Source of the DNA: Lachnospiraceae bacterium
Lineage (GTDB): Bacteria; Bacillota; Clostridia; Lachnospirales; Lachnospiraceae
Assembly: GCA_024692825.1 (NCBI GenBank)
Contig: JAILMB010000176.1
Span: 1 to 42,789 of the forward strand
Direction: 5' to 3'
Length of the DNA: 42,789 nt
Shown here: in pieces, positions 19,383-28,352 of the stretch
Layout: every line of letters begins with the position of its first letter
Position numbering within the stretch: position 1 is the first letter of the stretch
Program-made: the position numbers and the translations under genes
Notes under the pieces: model-generated
Seen by the model: only the letters and a program-made list of their open reading frames with translations
What the model was told of the DNA's origin: nothing
Database searches by the model: none

Positions 19383-19684
19383 ACTTCGTCCTGGATTTCG
19401 TCAAAACGCTTACCGACTTTTTCATATTCTTCATCTGACTGAATATTGTCCAAGTATGGTTCGCCGGTTTCTTCATCTTCAAAGTAACGATAAATCAAAG
19501 CTTCTTCGTCGTTTAATGGTTCTCCATTGTCATCCACAGGCATTAAAACGATGTAGTCCTGATCGTCGCAATCAAAGATGGTAAGAATCTCACAGTCTAA
19601 CTGACTGCCATCATCCATATCCAAAGTTACCATAATATCGGTATCATTTTCATCAATGGGAAAAATTTCTTCGTTTTTACTCAT
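19379..19684 (-). CDS. DUF1292-domain protein (YrzB-like)
   Basis: Acidic ~100 aa: MVTLDMDDGSQLDCEILTIFDCDDQDYIVLMPVD…EALIYRYFEDEE; start corrected to ATG at 19684 behind GGAGG. Confidence 0.85.
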   Translation of the reverse strand: MSKNEEIFPIDENDTDIMVTLDMDDGSQLDCEILTIFDCDDQDYIVLMPVDDNGEPLNDEEALIYRYFEDEETGEPYLDNIQSDEEYEKVGKRFDEIQDEV

Positions 19685-19708
19685 TGTGTTACCTCCAAAT
19701 TTTTTCTC

Positions 19709-19737
19709 ATTATATTTCATTCCATGTTAGAAAACAA
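19709..19737 (-). promoter_or_regulatory. Sigma-A-type promoter for the DUF1292 gene
   Basis: Minus strand TTGTTT - 17 nt - TATAAT (19714-19709). Confidence 0.6.
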
Positions 19738-19764
19738 GTTTATATAGCACCGAATAGCTAAAAA

Positions 19765-19773
19765 TGTTATAAT
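19765..19773 (+). promoter_or_regulatory. Extended -10 promoter element for the GH13-like gene
   Basis: TGTTATAAT (TGn + TATAAT 19768-19773); no convincing -35. Confidence 0.45.
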
Positions 19774-19803
19774 TTATTCGATTTGGCTGAAAAGAGGACA
19801 TTT

Positions 19804-21654
19804 ATGGCAGTAAAAGTAACAAAGGGAAATTTCAAAGAATACGGAGCAGTGAAAAAAGGAAAGGAAGTAACCTTTACCTTTGTGGCACCCAAGCTAAAAG
19901 AATCAACAATTCTCTTATTTGATAAAGAGACTTTGAAATTGAAGCATAAGATAACCGTCCCTTGCGAGTATCGTATAGGGAAAGTCTTTTCCGTTACGAT
20001 TTTTGGATATAAGTGGAATCAACTTTGCTATTTATTACAATGTGAAAATGAGGTTTTCCTGGATTCCTATGCAAAAAGCATTGTGGGTCGTGAAAAATGG
20101 ATGGATGAAAACCGATTCAAAAAAGACTATAAGGTTTATGGTGGATTTGTAGAAGAAGAGTACGCCTGGAAGGTTGAAAAACAAAGTTACATTCCATCAA
20201 AAGACATGATTCTATATAAACTTCACATGCGTGGGTTCACTATGGATCACAGGAGAAGAGCGGGAGAAAAAGGAAATTATAAAGGACTGATTTCCTTGCT
20301 GCCTGAGCTTTGTGATTTAGGTGTTACATCTTTAGAATTTCTGCCGCTATACGAATTTGAAGAGATTCGTTATAAGTCTAGTCAGGTAGTGGAAAGCTCA
20401 AAGAAAACAAGACGTGTATATGAGATGCCCTATGGAACCAATTATTGGGGCTATGGAGAAGGAAATTACTTTGCACCAAAGGCATCTTACTTTGGAGGAA
20501 AAGATGCATCCCTTCATATGAAGGAAATGGTGGATGCCATTCATGAACATCACATGGAAATCATTATGGAAATCTCCTTTGGTGTGGATGCTACATCTGA
20601 TTTTATCCGGGATGTTTTAATGTTTTGGATGGAGGAATACCATATTGACGGCTTTCATTTATTAGGTGCAGCACTTCCGGTAGAGCGTATTGTATCGAAT
20701 CCTTATTTTGCAGATACAAAGATTTTCTATGATTGCTTTACTCAGGAGTTGTTATTATCAGAAGATGATGAGAAACATCTATTTGTATACAATGATGACT
20801 TCTTTTATCCTTTAAGACGATTACAACATCATATGGATGGCAGTATTTCTGATTTTGCAGATCAGCTTCGTCGTCAGGGAGAACATTTTGGTTTTGTAAA
20901 TTATGCAGCATCCAATACGGGATTCTGCCTGTTAGATGCTTATAGTTACGGAGAAAAGCACAACCTCGACAATGGGGAAGATAACACCGATGGAAGTAAT
21001 TACAACTGCAGTCACAACCATGGGGTAGAAGGACCAACAAAGAAGTCGAGCATTAATAAAATCCGATTAATGAATGCGAGATGTGCCATTACTACCGCAT
21101 TACTGGCTCAGGGAATTCCTATGATATTAGCAGGTGATGAGATAAATAATACCAATTTTGGAAATAACAATCCCTATTGCCAGGACAATGAAATTGGCTG
21201 GTCTTTGTTTCCAAAAAGAAAATCAGCTGTTGAATTTCGAGAGTATGTAAAACAGATAATTGCTTTTCGAAAGGAACATGGAGTCCTTCATTTGCCAACT
21301 CCAATGCAGATGAATGACTATATGCATACCGGTATGCCGGATGTGTCTTATCATGGAAAAGAACCATGGATTATGGGGATTGGACCGGAAAAAAAGGCCA
21401 TAGGAATTCTATATAACGGAGAATACTCACCTTCTGATAATAAAGAAGATGTGATGTTATTATATAATTTCTATTACGATAGTGAGGTGTTTGCAGCACC
21501 TAAATTACCGGGAAATAAAAAATGGTATTTTGTTACAAATACCGGACAAACAAAGTTCGAACCGTCAAGTGAGCCTCTTGAAAATCAGTTAGAGGTTACT
21601 GTACCCGGAGGAACGGTTACGATTTTGGTTGGAAAGGAAACTTCAAATGAGTAA
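19804..21654 (+). CDS. GlgX/isoamylase-like GH13 family protein, probably catalytically degenerate
   Basis: GH13-type barrel segments (YGTNYWGYGEGNYFAPKASY; YHIDGFHLLGAA; LDAYSYGEKHNLDNGEDNTDGSNYNCSHNHGVEGPT; GIPMILAGDEINNTNFGNNNPYCQDNEIGW); ATG 19804 behind AGAGGA. Confidence 0.88.
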   Translation: MAVKVTKGNFKEYGAVKKGKEVTFTFVAPKLKESTILLFDKETLKLKHKITVPCEYRIGKVFSVTIFGYKWNQLCYLLQCENEVFLDSYAKSIVGREKWMDENRFKKDYKVYGGFVEEEYAWKVEKQSYIPSKDMILYKLHMRGFTMDHRRRAGEKGNYKGLISLLPELCDLGVTSLEFLPLYEFEEIRYKSSQVVESSKKTRRVYEMPYGTNYWGYGEGNYFAPKASYFGGKDASLHMKEMVDAIHEHHMEIIMEISFGVDATSDFIRDVLMFWMEEYHIDGFHLLGAALPVERIVSNPYFADTKIFYDCFTQELLLSEDDEKHLFVYNDDFFYPLRRLQHHMDGSISDFADQLRRQGEHFGFVNYAASNTGFCLLDAYSYGEKHNLDNGEDNTDGSNYNCSHNHGVEGPTKKSSINKIRLMNARCAITTALLAQGIPMILAGDEINNTNFGNNNPYCQDNEIGWSLFPKRKSAVEFREYVKQIIAFRKEHGVLHLPTPMQMNDYMHTGMPDVSYHGKEPWIMGIGPEKKAIGILYNGEYSPSDNKEDVMLLYNFYYDSEVFAAPKLPGNKKWYFVTNTGQTKFEPSSEPLENQLEVTVPGGTVTILVGKETSNE

Positions 21655-22186
21655 TTTTTGGGGCCATTTGAAAACAATTAATCACCATAAAAAACTGGTG
21701 ATGGAACATTGTTTTAAATTGGGCTTATATAAGCAGGGCCTGTTACATGATTTATCGAAATATTCTCCTACGGAGTTTTTTGTGGGAGTGAAATATTTTC
21801 AAGGTGATCGCAGCCCAAACAATGCAGAGCGAGAAGCCACAGGTGTATCAATGGCCTGGCTTCATCACAAAGGCAGAAACAAGCATCATTTAGAATACTG
21901 GATTGATTATACCCTGGATGAGGATTCTCCCATGGGAGGCATGGAGATGCCTGTAAACTATGTTGTAGAAATGTTTGCAGATCGAATTGCTGCCAGTAAA
22001 ACGTATCAAAAAGAAAACTATAGGGATCAAAGCCCGCTAGAGTACTACAACAAAAGCGTCAATCACTATATGATTCACCCCAATACTGCCAAACTACTAC
22101 ATTTCATGTTAGAGATGTTAGCAGAAAAAGGGGAAGATGAAACATTTGATTATATCAGAAGAAATATCTTACACAATAAAAAATAA
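21647..22186 (+). CDS. DUF5662-family protein, HD-like metal-dependent hydrolase candidate
   Basis: HHKKLVMEHCFKLGLYKQGLLHDLSKYSPTEF…AWLHHKGRNKHHLEYW; ATG 21647 overlaps upstream stop by 8 nt; DUF number recalled, not searched. Confidence 0.75.
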   Translation: MSNFWGHLKTINHHKKLVMEHCFKLGLYKQGLLHDLSKYSPTEFFVGVKYFQGDRSPNNAEREATGVSMAWLHHKGRNKHHLEYWIDYTLDEDSPMGGMEMPVNYVVEMFADRIAASKTYQKENYRDQSPLEYYNKSVNHYMIHPNTAKLLHFMLEMLAEKGEDETFDYIRRNILHNKK

Positions 22187-22200
22187 AGGCGAGGTTTATT

Positions 22201-23208
22201 ATGGAAAAGGAAAAAAAGATTTTATACAGTGGAATGCAAGCTACCAACACCCTTACTTTGGGAAATTATCTTGGAGCTTTAAAAAACTGGGTAAAAATGT
22301 ATGAAGAATATGAATGCTTTTTTGGCGTTATGGATTTGCACAGCTTAACTGTACGTCAGAATCCTGCAGAGTTTCGCAAGAATGCCCGTTCTTTGTATGC
22401 CCTCTATGTAGCAGCAGGATTAGATCCTGAGAAGAACTGTGTATACTACCAGTCTCATGTGCCTACACATGCGCAGCTTGCATGGGTATTAAACTGTTTT
22501 ACTTATATGGGAGAGCTTTCCCGTATGACTCAGTTTAAGGACAAGTCTGCAAAGCACGCAGATAATATTAACGCCGGATTATTTACATATCCGGTTCTTA
22601 TGGCAGCTGATATTTTATTATATCAGGCAGATGTGGTTCCTGTTGGAGCAGACCAGATGCAGCATTTAGAGATTACAAGAGATATTGCAGAGCGTTTTAA
22701 CAACGTATATGGAGATGTCTTTACCATTCCAGAACCTTATTTAGGAAAGTCTGGAGCAAAGATTATGTCATTGCAAGAGCCTGAAAAGAAGATGTCAAAG
22801 TCAGATGAAAATGCCAATGCAACTGTACTGTTATTAGACGATAAGGATACCATTATCCGCAAGTTTAAACGTGCTGTTACAGATTCTGAGACAGAGGTAC
22901 GTTTTGATGAAGAAAACAAGCCTGGTGTATCAAACCTTATGTCAATCTATGGTTGTGTAACAGGTAAAACAAATGAAGAGATTGAACGTGAATTCGCTGG
23001 TAAAGGATATGGAGACTTCAAGATGGCTGTTGGAGAAGCAGTTGCAACTGAGCTCGAACCTCTTCACAAACGCTATGATGAACTTATGAAGGATAAGACC
23101 TTTATTGATAAGTGCATCAAAGAGAATGATGAAAAGGCATACTACTTCTCAAACAAAACCTTGAGAAAGGTCCACAAAAAAGTAGGCCTTACAGAATTAA
23201 TTCGTTAA
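22201..23208 (+). CDS. trpS: Tryptophanyl-tRNA synthetase
   Basis: SGMQATNTLTLGNYLGALKNWV, KKMSKSDENANATVLLLDD. Confidence 0.97.
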   Translation: MEKEKKILYSGMQATNTLTLGNYLGALKNWVKMYEEYECFFGVMDLHSLTVRQNPAEFRKNARSLYALYVAAGLDPEKNCVYYQSHVPTHAQLAWVLNCFTYMGELSRMTQFKDKSAKHADNINAGLFTYPVLMAADILLYQADVVPVGADQMQHLEITRDIAERFNNVYGDVFTIPEPYLGKSGAKIMSLQEPEKKMSKSDENANATVLLLDDKDTIIRKFKRAVTDSETEVRFDEENKPGVSNLMSIYGCVTGKTNEEIEREFAGKGYGDFKMAVGEAVATELEPLHKRYDELMKDKTFIDKCIKENDEKAYYFSNKTLRKVHKKVGLTELIR

Positions 23209-23222
23209 TGAACATATGGCTC

Positions 23223-24968
23223 TTATTTTACAAGTTCTACGCCTTCTTTAGAGGGGTGAACCGTAATAGAGTAATTTGTGTGGTAGATGACGTACCCTGG
23301 TGCGGCACCTGCCACTTTTTTTAGTTGTTTCTTTTGGGTGTAATCAATTTCAATTTTATCCTGATCCCGACCATTGGAATAATATCCGGCTAAAGAAGCA
23401 GCCAGTTCAAAAATGTGGTCTGGCAGTTCTTCATTGTTGGATTTTACAATGACATGTGATCCGGGAATGGTTTTGGAATGAAACCACCAGTCGTTTCCTG
23501 TTGCAATCTTAAAGGTAACTTCCTCATTTTGATAATTGTTTTTTCCAACGTAAATATGAAATCCATCCTCCGTAACAAAGTGAAGAGGCTTCGTCTTTTT
23601 TGTCTGTCCCTTTTTTGTTTGAGGACGTTTTTTTGTAAATCCGAATTCGTACAATTCCTGACGAATCATTTGCAAATCAGCTTCGTTTTCTGCAATGGAA
23701 AGGGAAGAGAGGATAGAGTTTAAGTGATCGATGGACTTTTTTGTCTCTTCCATATAAGTATTTAGAGCTTCTTTTGTTCTCTTTAACTTATTGTATTTTG
23801 CATAAAACTTATTGGCGTTATCCATGATGGATAAGGATTCATCCAAAGGAATTTGAATTTCCTCATTGGTGTAGTAATTCAATACCTTCACCTTCTTTTC
23901 GCCAGCGGGAAGCTGATAGGCATTGGCCGTTAAAAGCTCTCCGTATAGCTGAAATTTATCCATGGAATCGGTATCTTTTAGCTGCTTGGATTGGATGTTT
24001 AATTTTTTTACATTTCGTTCTAAAAGAATATGGATCTGCTTTCGTAAATCCTGAGACTTTTGCTCCATATTGTTTTTCAGATTCTTAGAAGCGTAGAAAC
24101 TTTCTAAGGCCATGGAGATAGACTCATAGCTTTGAGATACTTTGTCTTTGTACATCTGTAGTGTAAAAGGATATACCTCCATGGGCTTTTGGGTGTTTTC
24201 TTCTGTAATAACAACAGGAGAATAGTTATTGTTTGATAAATCGGATATCAGACTTAAAAAGGCCTGATAGAAAGCATCTTTTTGCCAATCACTTAGGGAT
24301 AAGACAGAGGCATCTGAGTCTAAATCACTTCGGATACAAAGTTCTTCTGCCATAACTGGTCCAAATCCGGTAAATGAAGACAGAATCATCTTTTTTAAGG
24401 AGAGTGGACGCTTTAACACATCTTCATAAAAGTCCTCTTTTGAAATCTCAAAGCAGTTGTAGTGATTTTCCTGGGTAGGAATAAAGTAATCTCTGTTTGG
24501 AAGAACTTCTCGAACAGAAGATACCATGGCGCTGACATGTTTGATACTGTCTAAAACCTTATTGTCTTCATCACAGAGAATGATATTTGAGTGCTTTCCC
24601 ATAATTTCCACATAGAGATGCTTTTTTGCAGGATCACCGAGTTCATTTAAATGTTCGATTTCAATATCAAGTACTCGTTCCATCCCTATTTGTGACACAC
24701 TAGAGATTCTTCCGCTATTAATGTATTTTCGTAAAAGCATACAAAAATTAGGGGCAGACATAGGACTTTCTTTGTTTTCAGTTGTAAGATAAATCACAGG
24801 AAGTGAAGCCAAAGCAGATATCAGTAAACGATAGGTACGTCGATCTTTTGAGGCGGTAATAATGATTTCCTCTTTTTCCGGCTGGGCAATCTTTTTGATA
24901 TGACTTCCTGATAAAGTTTCATTTAATTCGCTTGCAAGAGCGTGTAAACATATTCCGTCAATAGACAT
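23223..24968 (-). CDS. rqcH: RqcH / NFACT-family (Rqc2 homologue, 'fibronectin-binding protein') ribosome quality control factor
   Basis: MSIDGICLHALASELNETLSGSHIKKIAQPEKEEI, DWWFHSKTIPGSHVIVK, IDYTQKKQLKKVAGAAPGYVIY. Confidence 0.95.
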   Translation of the reverse strand: MSIDGICLHALASELNETLSGSHIKKIAQPEKEEIIITASKDRRTYRLLISALASLPVIYLTTENKESPMSAPNFCMLLRKYINSGRISSVSQIGMERVLDIEIEHLNELGDPAKKHLYVEIMGKHSNIILCDEDNKVLDSIKHVSAMVSSVREVLPNRDYFIPTQENHYNCFEISKEDFYEDVLKRPLSLKKMILSSFTGFGPVMAEELCIRSDLDSDASVLSLSDWQKDAFYQAFLSLISDLSNNNYSPVVITEENTQKPMEVYPFTLQMYKDKVSQSYESISMALESFYASKNLKNNMEQKSQDLRKQIHILLERNVKKLNIQSKQLKDTDSMDKFQLYGELLTANAYQLPAGEKKVKVLNYYTNEEIQIPLDESLSIMDNANKFYAKYNKLKRTKEALNTYMEETKKSIDHLNSILSSLSIAENEADLQMIRQELYEFGFTKKRPQTKKGQTKKTKPLHFVTEDGFHIYVGKNNYQNEEVTFKIATGNDWWFHSKTIPGSHVIVKSNNEELPDHIFELAASLAGYYSNGRDQDKIEIDYTQKKQLKKVAGAAPGYVIYHTNYSITVHPSKEGVELVK

Positions 24969-25051
24969 TTTATTACTCCAAAAAATATTTTTAAAATTCG
25001 TGCAGCCCTTATTTTACAAGGCTTTGAAGCAATTGTAAAGGAGAGAAAAAT

Positions 25052-25081
25052 TTGACAAAGAAAGAGGATGTTTACTATAAT
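25052..25081 (+). promoter_or_regulatory. Consensus sigma-A promoter upstream of yicC
   Basis: TTGACA (25052-25057) - 18 nt - TATAAT (25076-25081). Confidence 0.85.
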
Positions 25082-25102
25082 ACAAATATTGTGAATATTT
25101 GT
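25082..25102. repeat. Perfect palindrome at the predicted transcription start of the yicC operon
   Basis: ACAAATATT-GTG-AATATTTGT. Confidence 0.9.
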
Positions 25103-25140
25103 GCCTAATTTTAGACATACAAATTATATTTGGAGGCGTT

Positions 25141-26019
25141 ATGGCAAGCAGTATGACAGGGTTTGGTCACTATGAAGTGGTATCAAACTCACTTAAAATT
25201 GTAGTGGAAATTAAGTCTGTTAATCACAGATTTTTAGATATGAATCTAAAGCTTCCACGTAAGTTTACTTTTTTCGAAAATGATGCAAGAAATCTCATTA
25301 AGAATCGTATTTCTCGTGGTAAAGTGGATGTCTATGTGAGTTATGAAGAAACAGTAGATGGTAGCATGGAAGTTACCTATCATCCTGAAGTTGCACAGAA
25401 ATACTATGATGGATTATTGCAGTTAAAGGATCAGTTCCAATTAAACGATAGCATTTCTATTGGCCTATTGGCAAAATTCCCAAATGTATTTACCGAGGAA
25501 GCAAAAGAAGAAGACCAGGAAGAACTATCAAAACATCTAACAGAAGCTTTTAATGGAGCGTTAGATGAGTTTGTTAAGAATCGTAAAGAAGAGGGAGAAC
25601 GTTTGGTTTCTGATTTGATTTCGAAATTAGATGATATGGAAGCTTTGGTTTCAAAAGTGGAAGAGCGAGCTCCAGAGATTGTAGAAGAATACAAATCGAG
25701 ACTTCTTTCAAAGACAAAGGATTTGATTGATAATAATCAAATTGAAGAGTCAAGAATTGCAGCTGAGGTTGTACTGTTTGCAGATAAGATATGTGTTGAT
25801 GAAGAAATCGTTCGTCTAAAAAGCCATGTCAAAGAGGGAAAAGATACCTTGCTTCATAAAGATGAAGTGGGAAGAAAAATGGATTTCTTAGCTCAGGAGA
25901 TGAATCGTGAATCAAATACGATTTTGTCAAAGTCAACAGATGTGACCATTGCTGATATCGGCATTGAGCTAAAGACATTGATTGAAAAAATCAGAGAACA
26001 AATTCAAAATTTAGAGTAA
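25141..26019 (+). CDS. yicC: YicC family endoribonuclease-like protein
   Basis: MASSMTGFG N-terminus, EIKSVNHRFLD, NRESNTILSKS C-terminal motif; start at ATG 25141 behind GGAGG. Confidence 0.94.
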   Translation: MASSMTGFGHYEVVSNSLKIVVEIKSVNHRFLDMNLKLPRKFTFFENDARNLIKNRISRGKVDVYVSYEETVDGSMEVTYHPEVAQKYYDGLLQLKDQFQLNDSISIGLLAKFPNVFTEEAKEEDQEELSKHLTEAFNGALDEFVKNRKEEGERLVSDLISKLDDMEALVSKVEERAPEIVEEYKSRLLSKTKDLIDNNQIEESRIAAEVVLFADKICVDEEIVRLKSHVKEGKDTLLHKDEVGRKMDFLAQEMNRESNTILSKSTDVTIADIGIELKTLIEKIREQIQNLE

Positions 26020-26029
26020 GAGGCGAGTC

Positions 26030-26671
26030 ATGGATTTTACTAAGGGATTAGTTATTGTTTTATCAGGTTTTTCCGGAGCAGGAAAAGGCACCATTATGAA
26101 ACACCTTTTAAAACATCACAAAGATGAGTATTTCCTTTCTATTTCTGCCACTTCAAGACAGATGAGAACAGGTGAAAAGGAAGGAAGAGATTATTTCTTT
26201 AAAACGAGAGAAGAGTTTGAAGAGATGATTCAAAAAGGAGAATTATTAGAGTATACCGAGTTTAATGGAAACTACTATGGTACACCTAAGGAATATGTAG
26301 AGTCATTGGTAAATGATGGAAAAGATGTGGTTCTTGAAATTGAAATTGATGGTGCCCTTCAAGTAAAAAAGATTTACCCTGAGGCGCTGTTATTATTTGT
26401 TACTCCGCCTGATGCCACATCCTTAAAGGATCGTCTGGTTGGCAGAGCAACAGAGACAAAAGAGGTAATCGATCAGCGATTATCCATTGCTTATGATCAG
26501 TCGTTTTTAATGGATAAATACGACTATTTGGTAGTGAATGATGATTTATCAAGCTGCGTGAAAAGAGTTCATAATACGATTCAGTCAGAACGTTATCGCG
26601 CATCTAGAAATCTTAAAAATATAGACATTATTCAAAAAGAATTAAAGATGTTTTCGAAAGGAGAAAATTAA
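26030..26671 (+). CDS. gmk: Guanylate kinase
   Basis: VLSGFSGAGKGTIMKHLL P-loop, TSRQMRTGEKEGRDYFF, YGTPKEYV. Confidence 0.96.
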   Translation: MDFTKGLVIVLSGFSGAGKGTIMKHLLKHHKDEYFLSISATSRQMRTGEKEGRDYFFKTREEFEEMIQKGELLEYTEFNGNYYGTPKEYVESLVNDGKDVVLEIEIDGALQVKKIYPEALLLFVTPPDATSLKDRLVGRATETKEVIDQRLSIAYDQSFLMDKYDYLVVNDDLSSCVKRVHNTIQSERYRASRNLKNIDIIQKELKMFSKGEN

Positions 26672-26672
26672 T

Positions 26673-27017
26673 ATGATACATCCATCTTATGTAGAATTAA
26701 TGAAAGTTGTAAATGAGGATACTGCTTTAGTAGGCGAAGAACCAGTAGTTAACAGCCGTTATAGCATCGTTTGTGCAACTGCAAAGCGTGCTCGTCAGAT
26801 CGTTGCCGGAGATGAGCCTTATATCGATGACGCTGCCGGAAAGAAGCCTCTTTCTGTTGCAGTAGAAGAGTTATACGAAGGAAAGTTAAAGATTTTAACA
26901 GCTGATGAAGTAGCTGAAAAAGATGTTGAATTAGCAGCATTCAAGGAACGTAAGGCTCTTGAAAAGAAAGCTATGGAAGAGGCAAATGAAGCTGAAGAGG
27001 ATACAGAGGAGGCATAA
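26673..27017 (+). CDS. rpoZ: DNA-directed RNA polymerase omega subunit
   Basis: RYSIVCATAKRARQIVAGDEP, KKPLSVAVEELYEGKL; acidic C-terminal tail. Confidence 0.93.
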   Translation: MIHPSYVELMKVVNEDTALVGEEPVVNSRYSIVCATAKRARQIVAGDEPYIDDAAGKKPLSVAVEELYEGKLKILTADEVAEKDVELAAFKERKALEKKAMEEANEAEEDTEEA

Positions 27018-28352
27018 ATGAAGGCCTGTTTTGTTTCGTTAGGTTGCGACAAGAATCTTGTTGATACTGAGCATATGATGGCCATACTTTCTAAAGATGG
27101 GTATGATTTCGTTTCAGACCCGGAAGATGCGGATGTGGCGATTATTAACAGCTGCTGTTTTATTGCGGATGCATTGGAAGAAAGTATCAATACCATTATT
27201 GAAATTGGAAAACTAAAGACAGAAGGAAATTTAAAAGCCCTTATTCTGGCTGGTTGTTTAGGTCAGCGCTTTACGGATGGGGTATTAGAGGATTTACCAG
27301 AGGTAGATGGAATTGTAGGAACCAATTCCTACGATGAACTAAGTGCTGTTATTAAAAAAGCCCTTACGGGAGAGAAAGAAGTGATTAAAAAAGATTTTTC
27401 TTCCCTTCCTTCCAATGAAAAGGGCAGATTTTTGACGAATGTCGTACCTTATTCCTATTTAAAAATTGCTGAGGGATGCGATAAGCATTGTACCTATTGC
27501 ATTATTCCTTCCATCCGAGGAGATTTCCGAAGCGTACCTCTTAATGAACTTGTAGAAGAGGCGAAAATGCTTGCTGCTTCTGGCGTAAAGGAACTGAACT
27601 TAGTTGCTCAGGAAGTTACCCTGTGGGGAGTGGATTTGTATGGTAAAAAATCCCTAACCTTACTTTTAGAGCAGTTATCTTTGATTGATGGTATTGAATG
27701 GATTCGCTTGCTTTATTGTTATCCTGAAGAGATCAATGAAGAACTGGTTTCGTATATGGCATCAAATCCTAAGATTTGTCATTACATCGATATGCCTATA
27801 CAGCATTGTTCCGATACGATTCTTCGACGCATGGGACGTAAGACTTCCAAGGCAGATATATTAGAAAAGATTTCTTTGCTAAGAGAAAAAATGCCGGATA
27901 TTGCGCTTCGTACTACTTTGATTTGTGGATTCCCGGGAGAAACAGAGGAGAATCACAAAGAACTGCTTCAGTTTGTAAGAGAAACCGCTTTTGATCGATT
28001 GGGATGTTTTGCCTACTCTCAGGAAGACGGAACTCCTGCAGCGAAATTTGAAGATCAAATTGAAGAAGATGTAAAAAACACCTGGCGTGATGAGGTTATG
28101 GCATTACAGCAGGAAATAATTTTCTCTACCAATCAGACCTTGGTTGGAAAAACTCTTTCATGTTTTGTGGAGGGGAAGGTAGAGGATGGAGTTTATGCTG
28201 CTAGAACCTATCGGGATGCGCCGGAAGTGGATGGATATATCTTCATTGAAACGAATAGAGAATTAATAAGCGGTGATATTGTATCAGTTCGTGTTACCGA
28301 TTTTAAAGAATATGATTTAATAGGAGGCTTACAAGATGAATTTACCAAATAA
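27018..28352 (+). CDS. rimO: Ribosomal protein S12 (Asp) methylthiotransferase
   Basis: CFVSLGCDKNLVDTE, radical-SAM CDKHCTYCIIPSIRG, LVAQEVTLWGVDLYGK. Confidence 0.95.
   Translation: MKACFVSLGCDKNLVDTEHMMAILSKDGYDFVSDPEDADVAIINSCCFIADALEESINTIIEIGKLKTEGNLKALILAGCLGQRFTDGVLEDLPEVDGIVGTNSYDELSAVIKKALTGEKEVIKKDFSSLPSNEKGRFLTNVVPYSYLKIAEGCDKHCTYCIIPSIRGDFRSVPLNELVEEAKMLAASGVKELNLVAQEVTLWGVDLYGKKSLTLLLEQLSLIDGIEWIRLLYCYPEEINEELVSYMASNPKICHYIDMPIQHCSDTILRRMGRKTSKADILEKISLLREKMPDIALRTTLICGFPGETEENHKELLQFVRETAFDRLGCFAYSQEDGTPAAKFEDQIEEDVKNTWRDEVMALQQEIIFSTNQTLVGKTLSCFVEGKVEDGVYAARTYRDAPEVDGYIFIETNRELISGDIVSVRVTDFKEYDLIGGLQDEFTK

Noticed and set aside
23167-23190. Hairpin AAGGTCCAC-AAAAAA-GTAGGCCTT at the trpS end as a minus-strand terminator for rqcH
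   Set aside because: Stem has a mismatch and a wobble and there is no clean T tract on the minus strand; too weak to call
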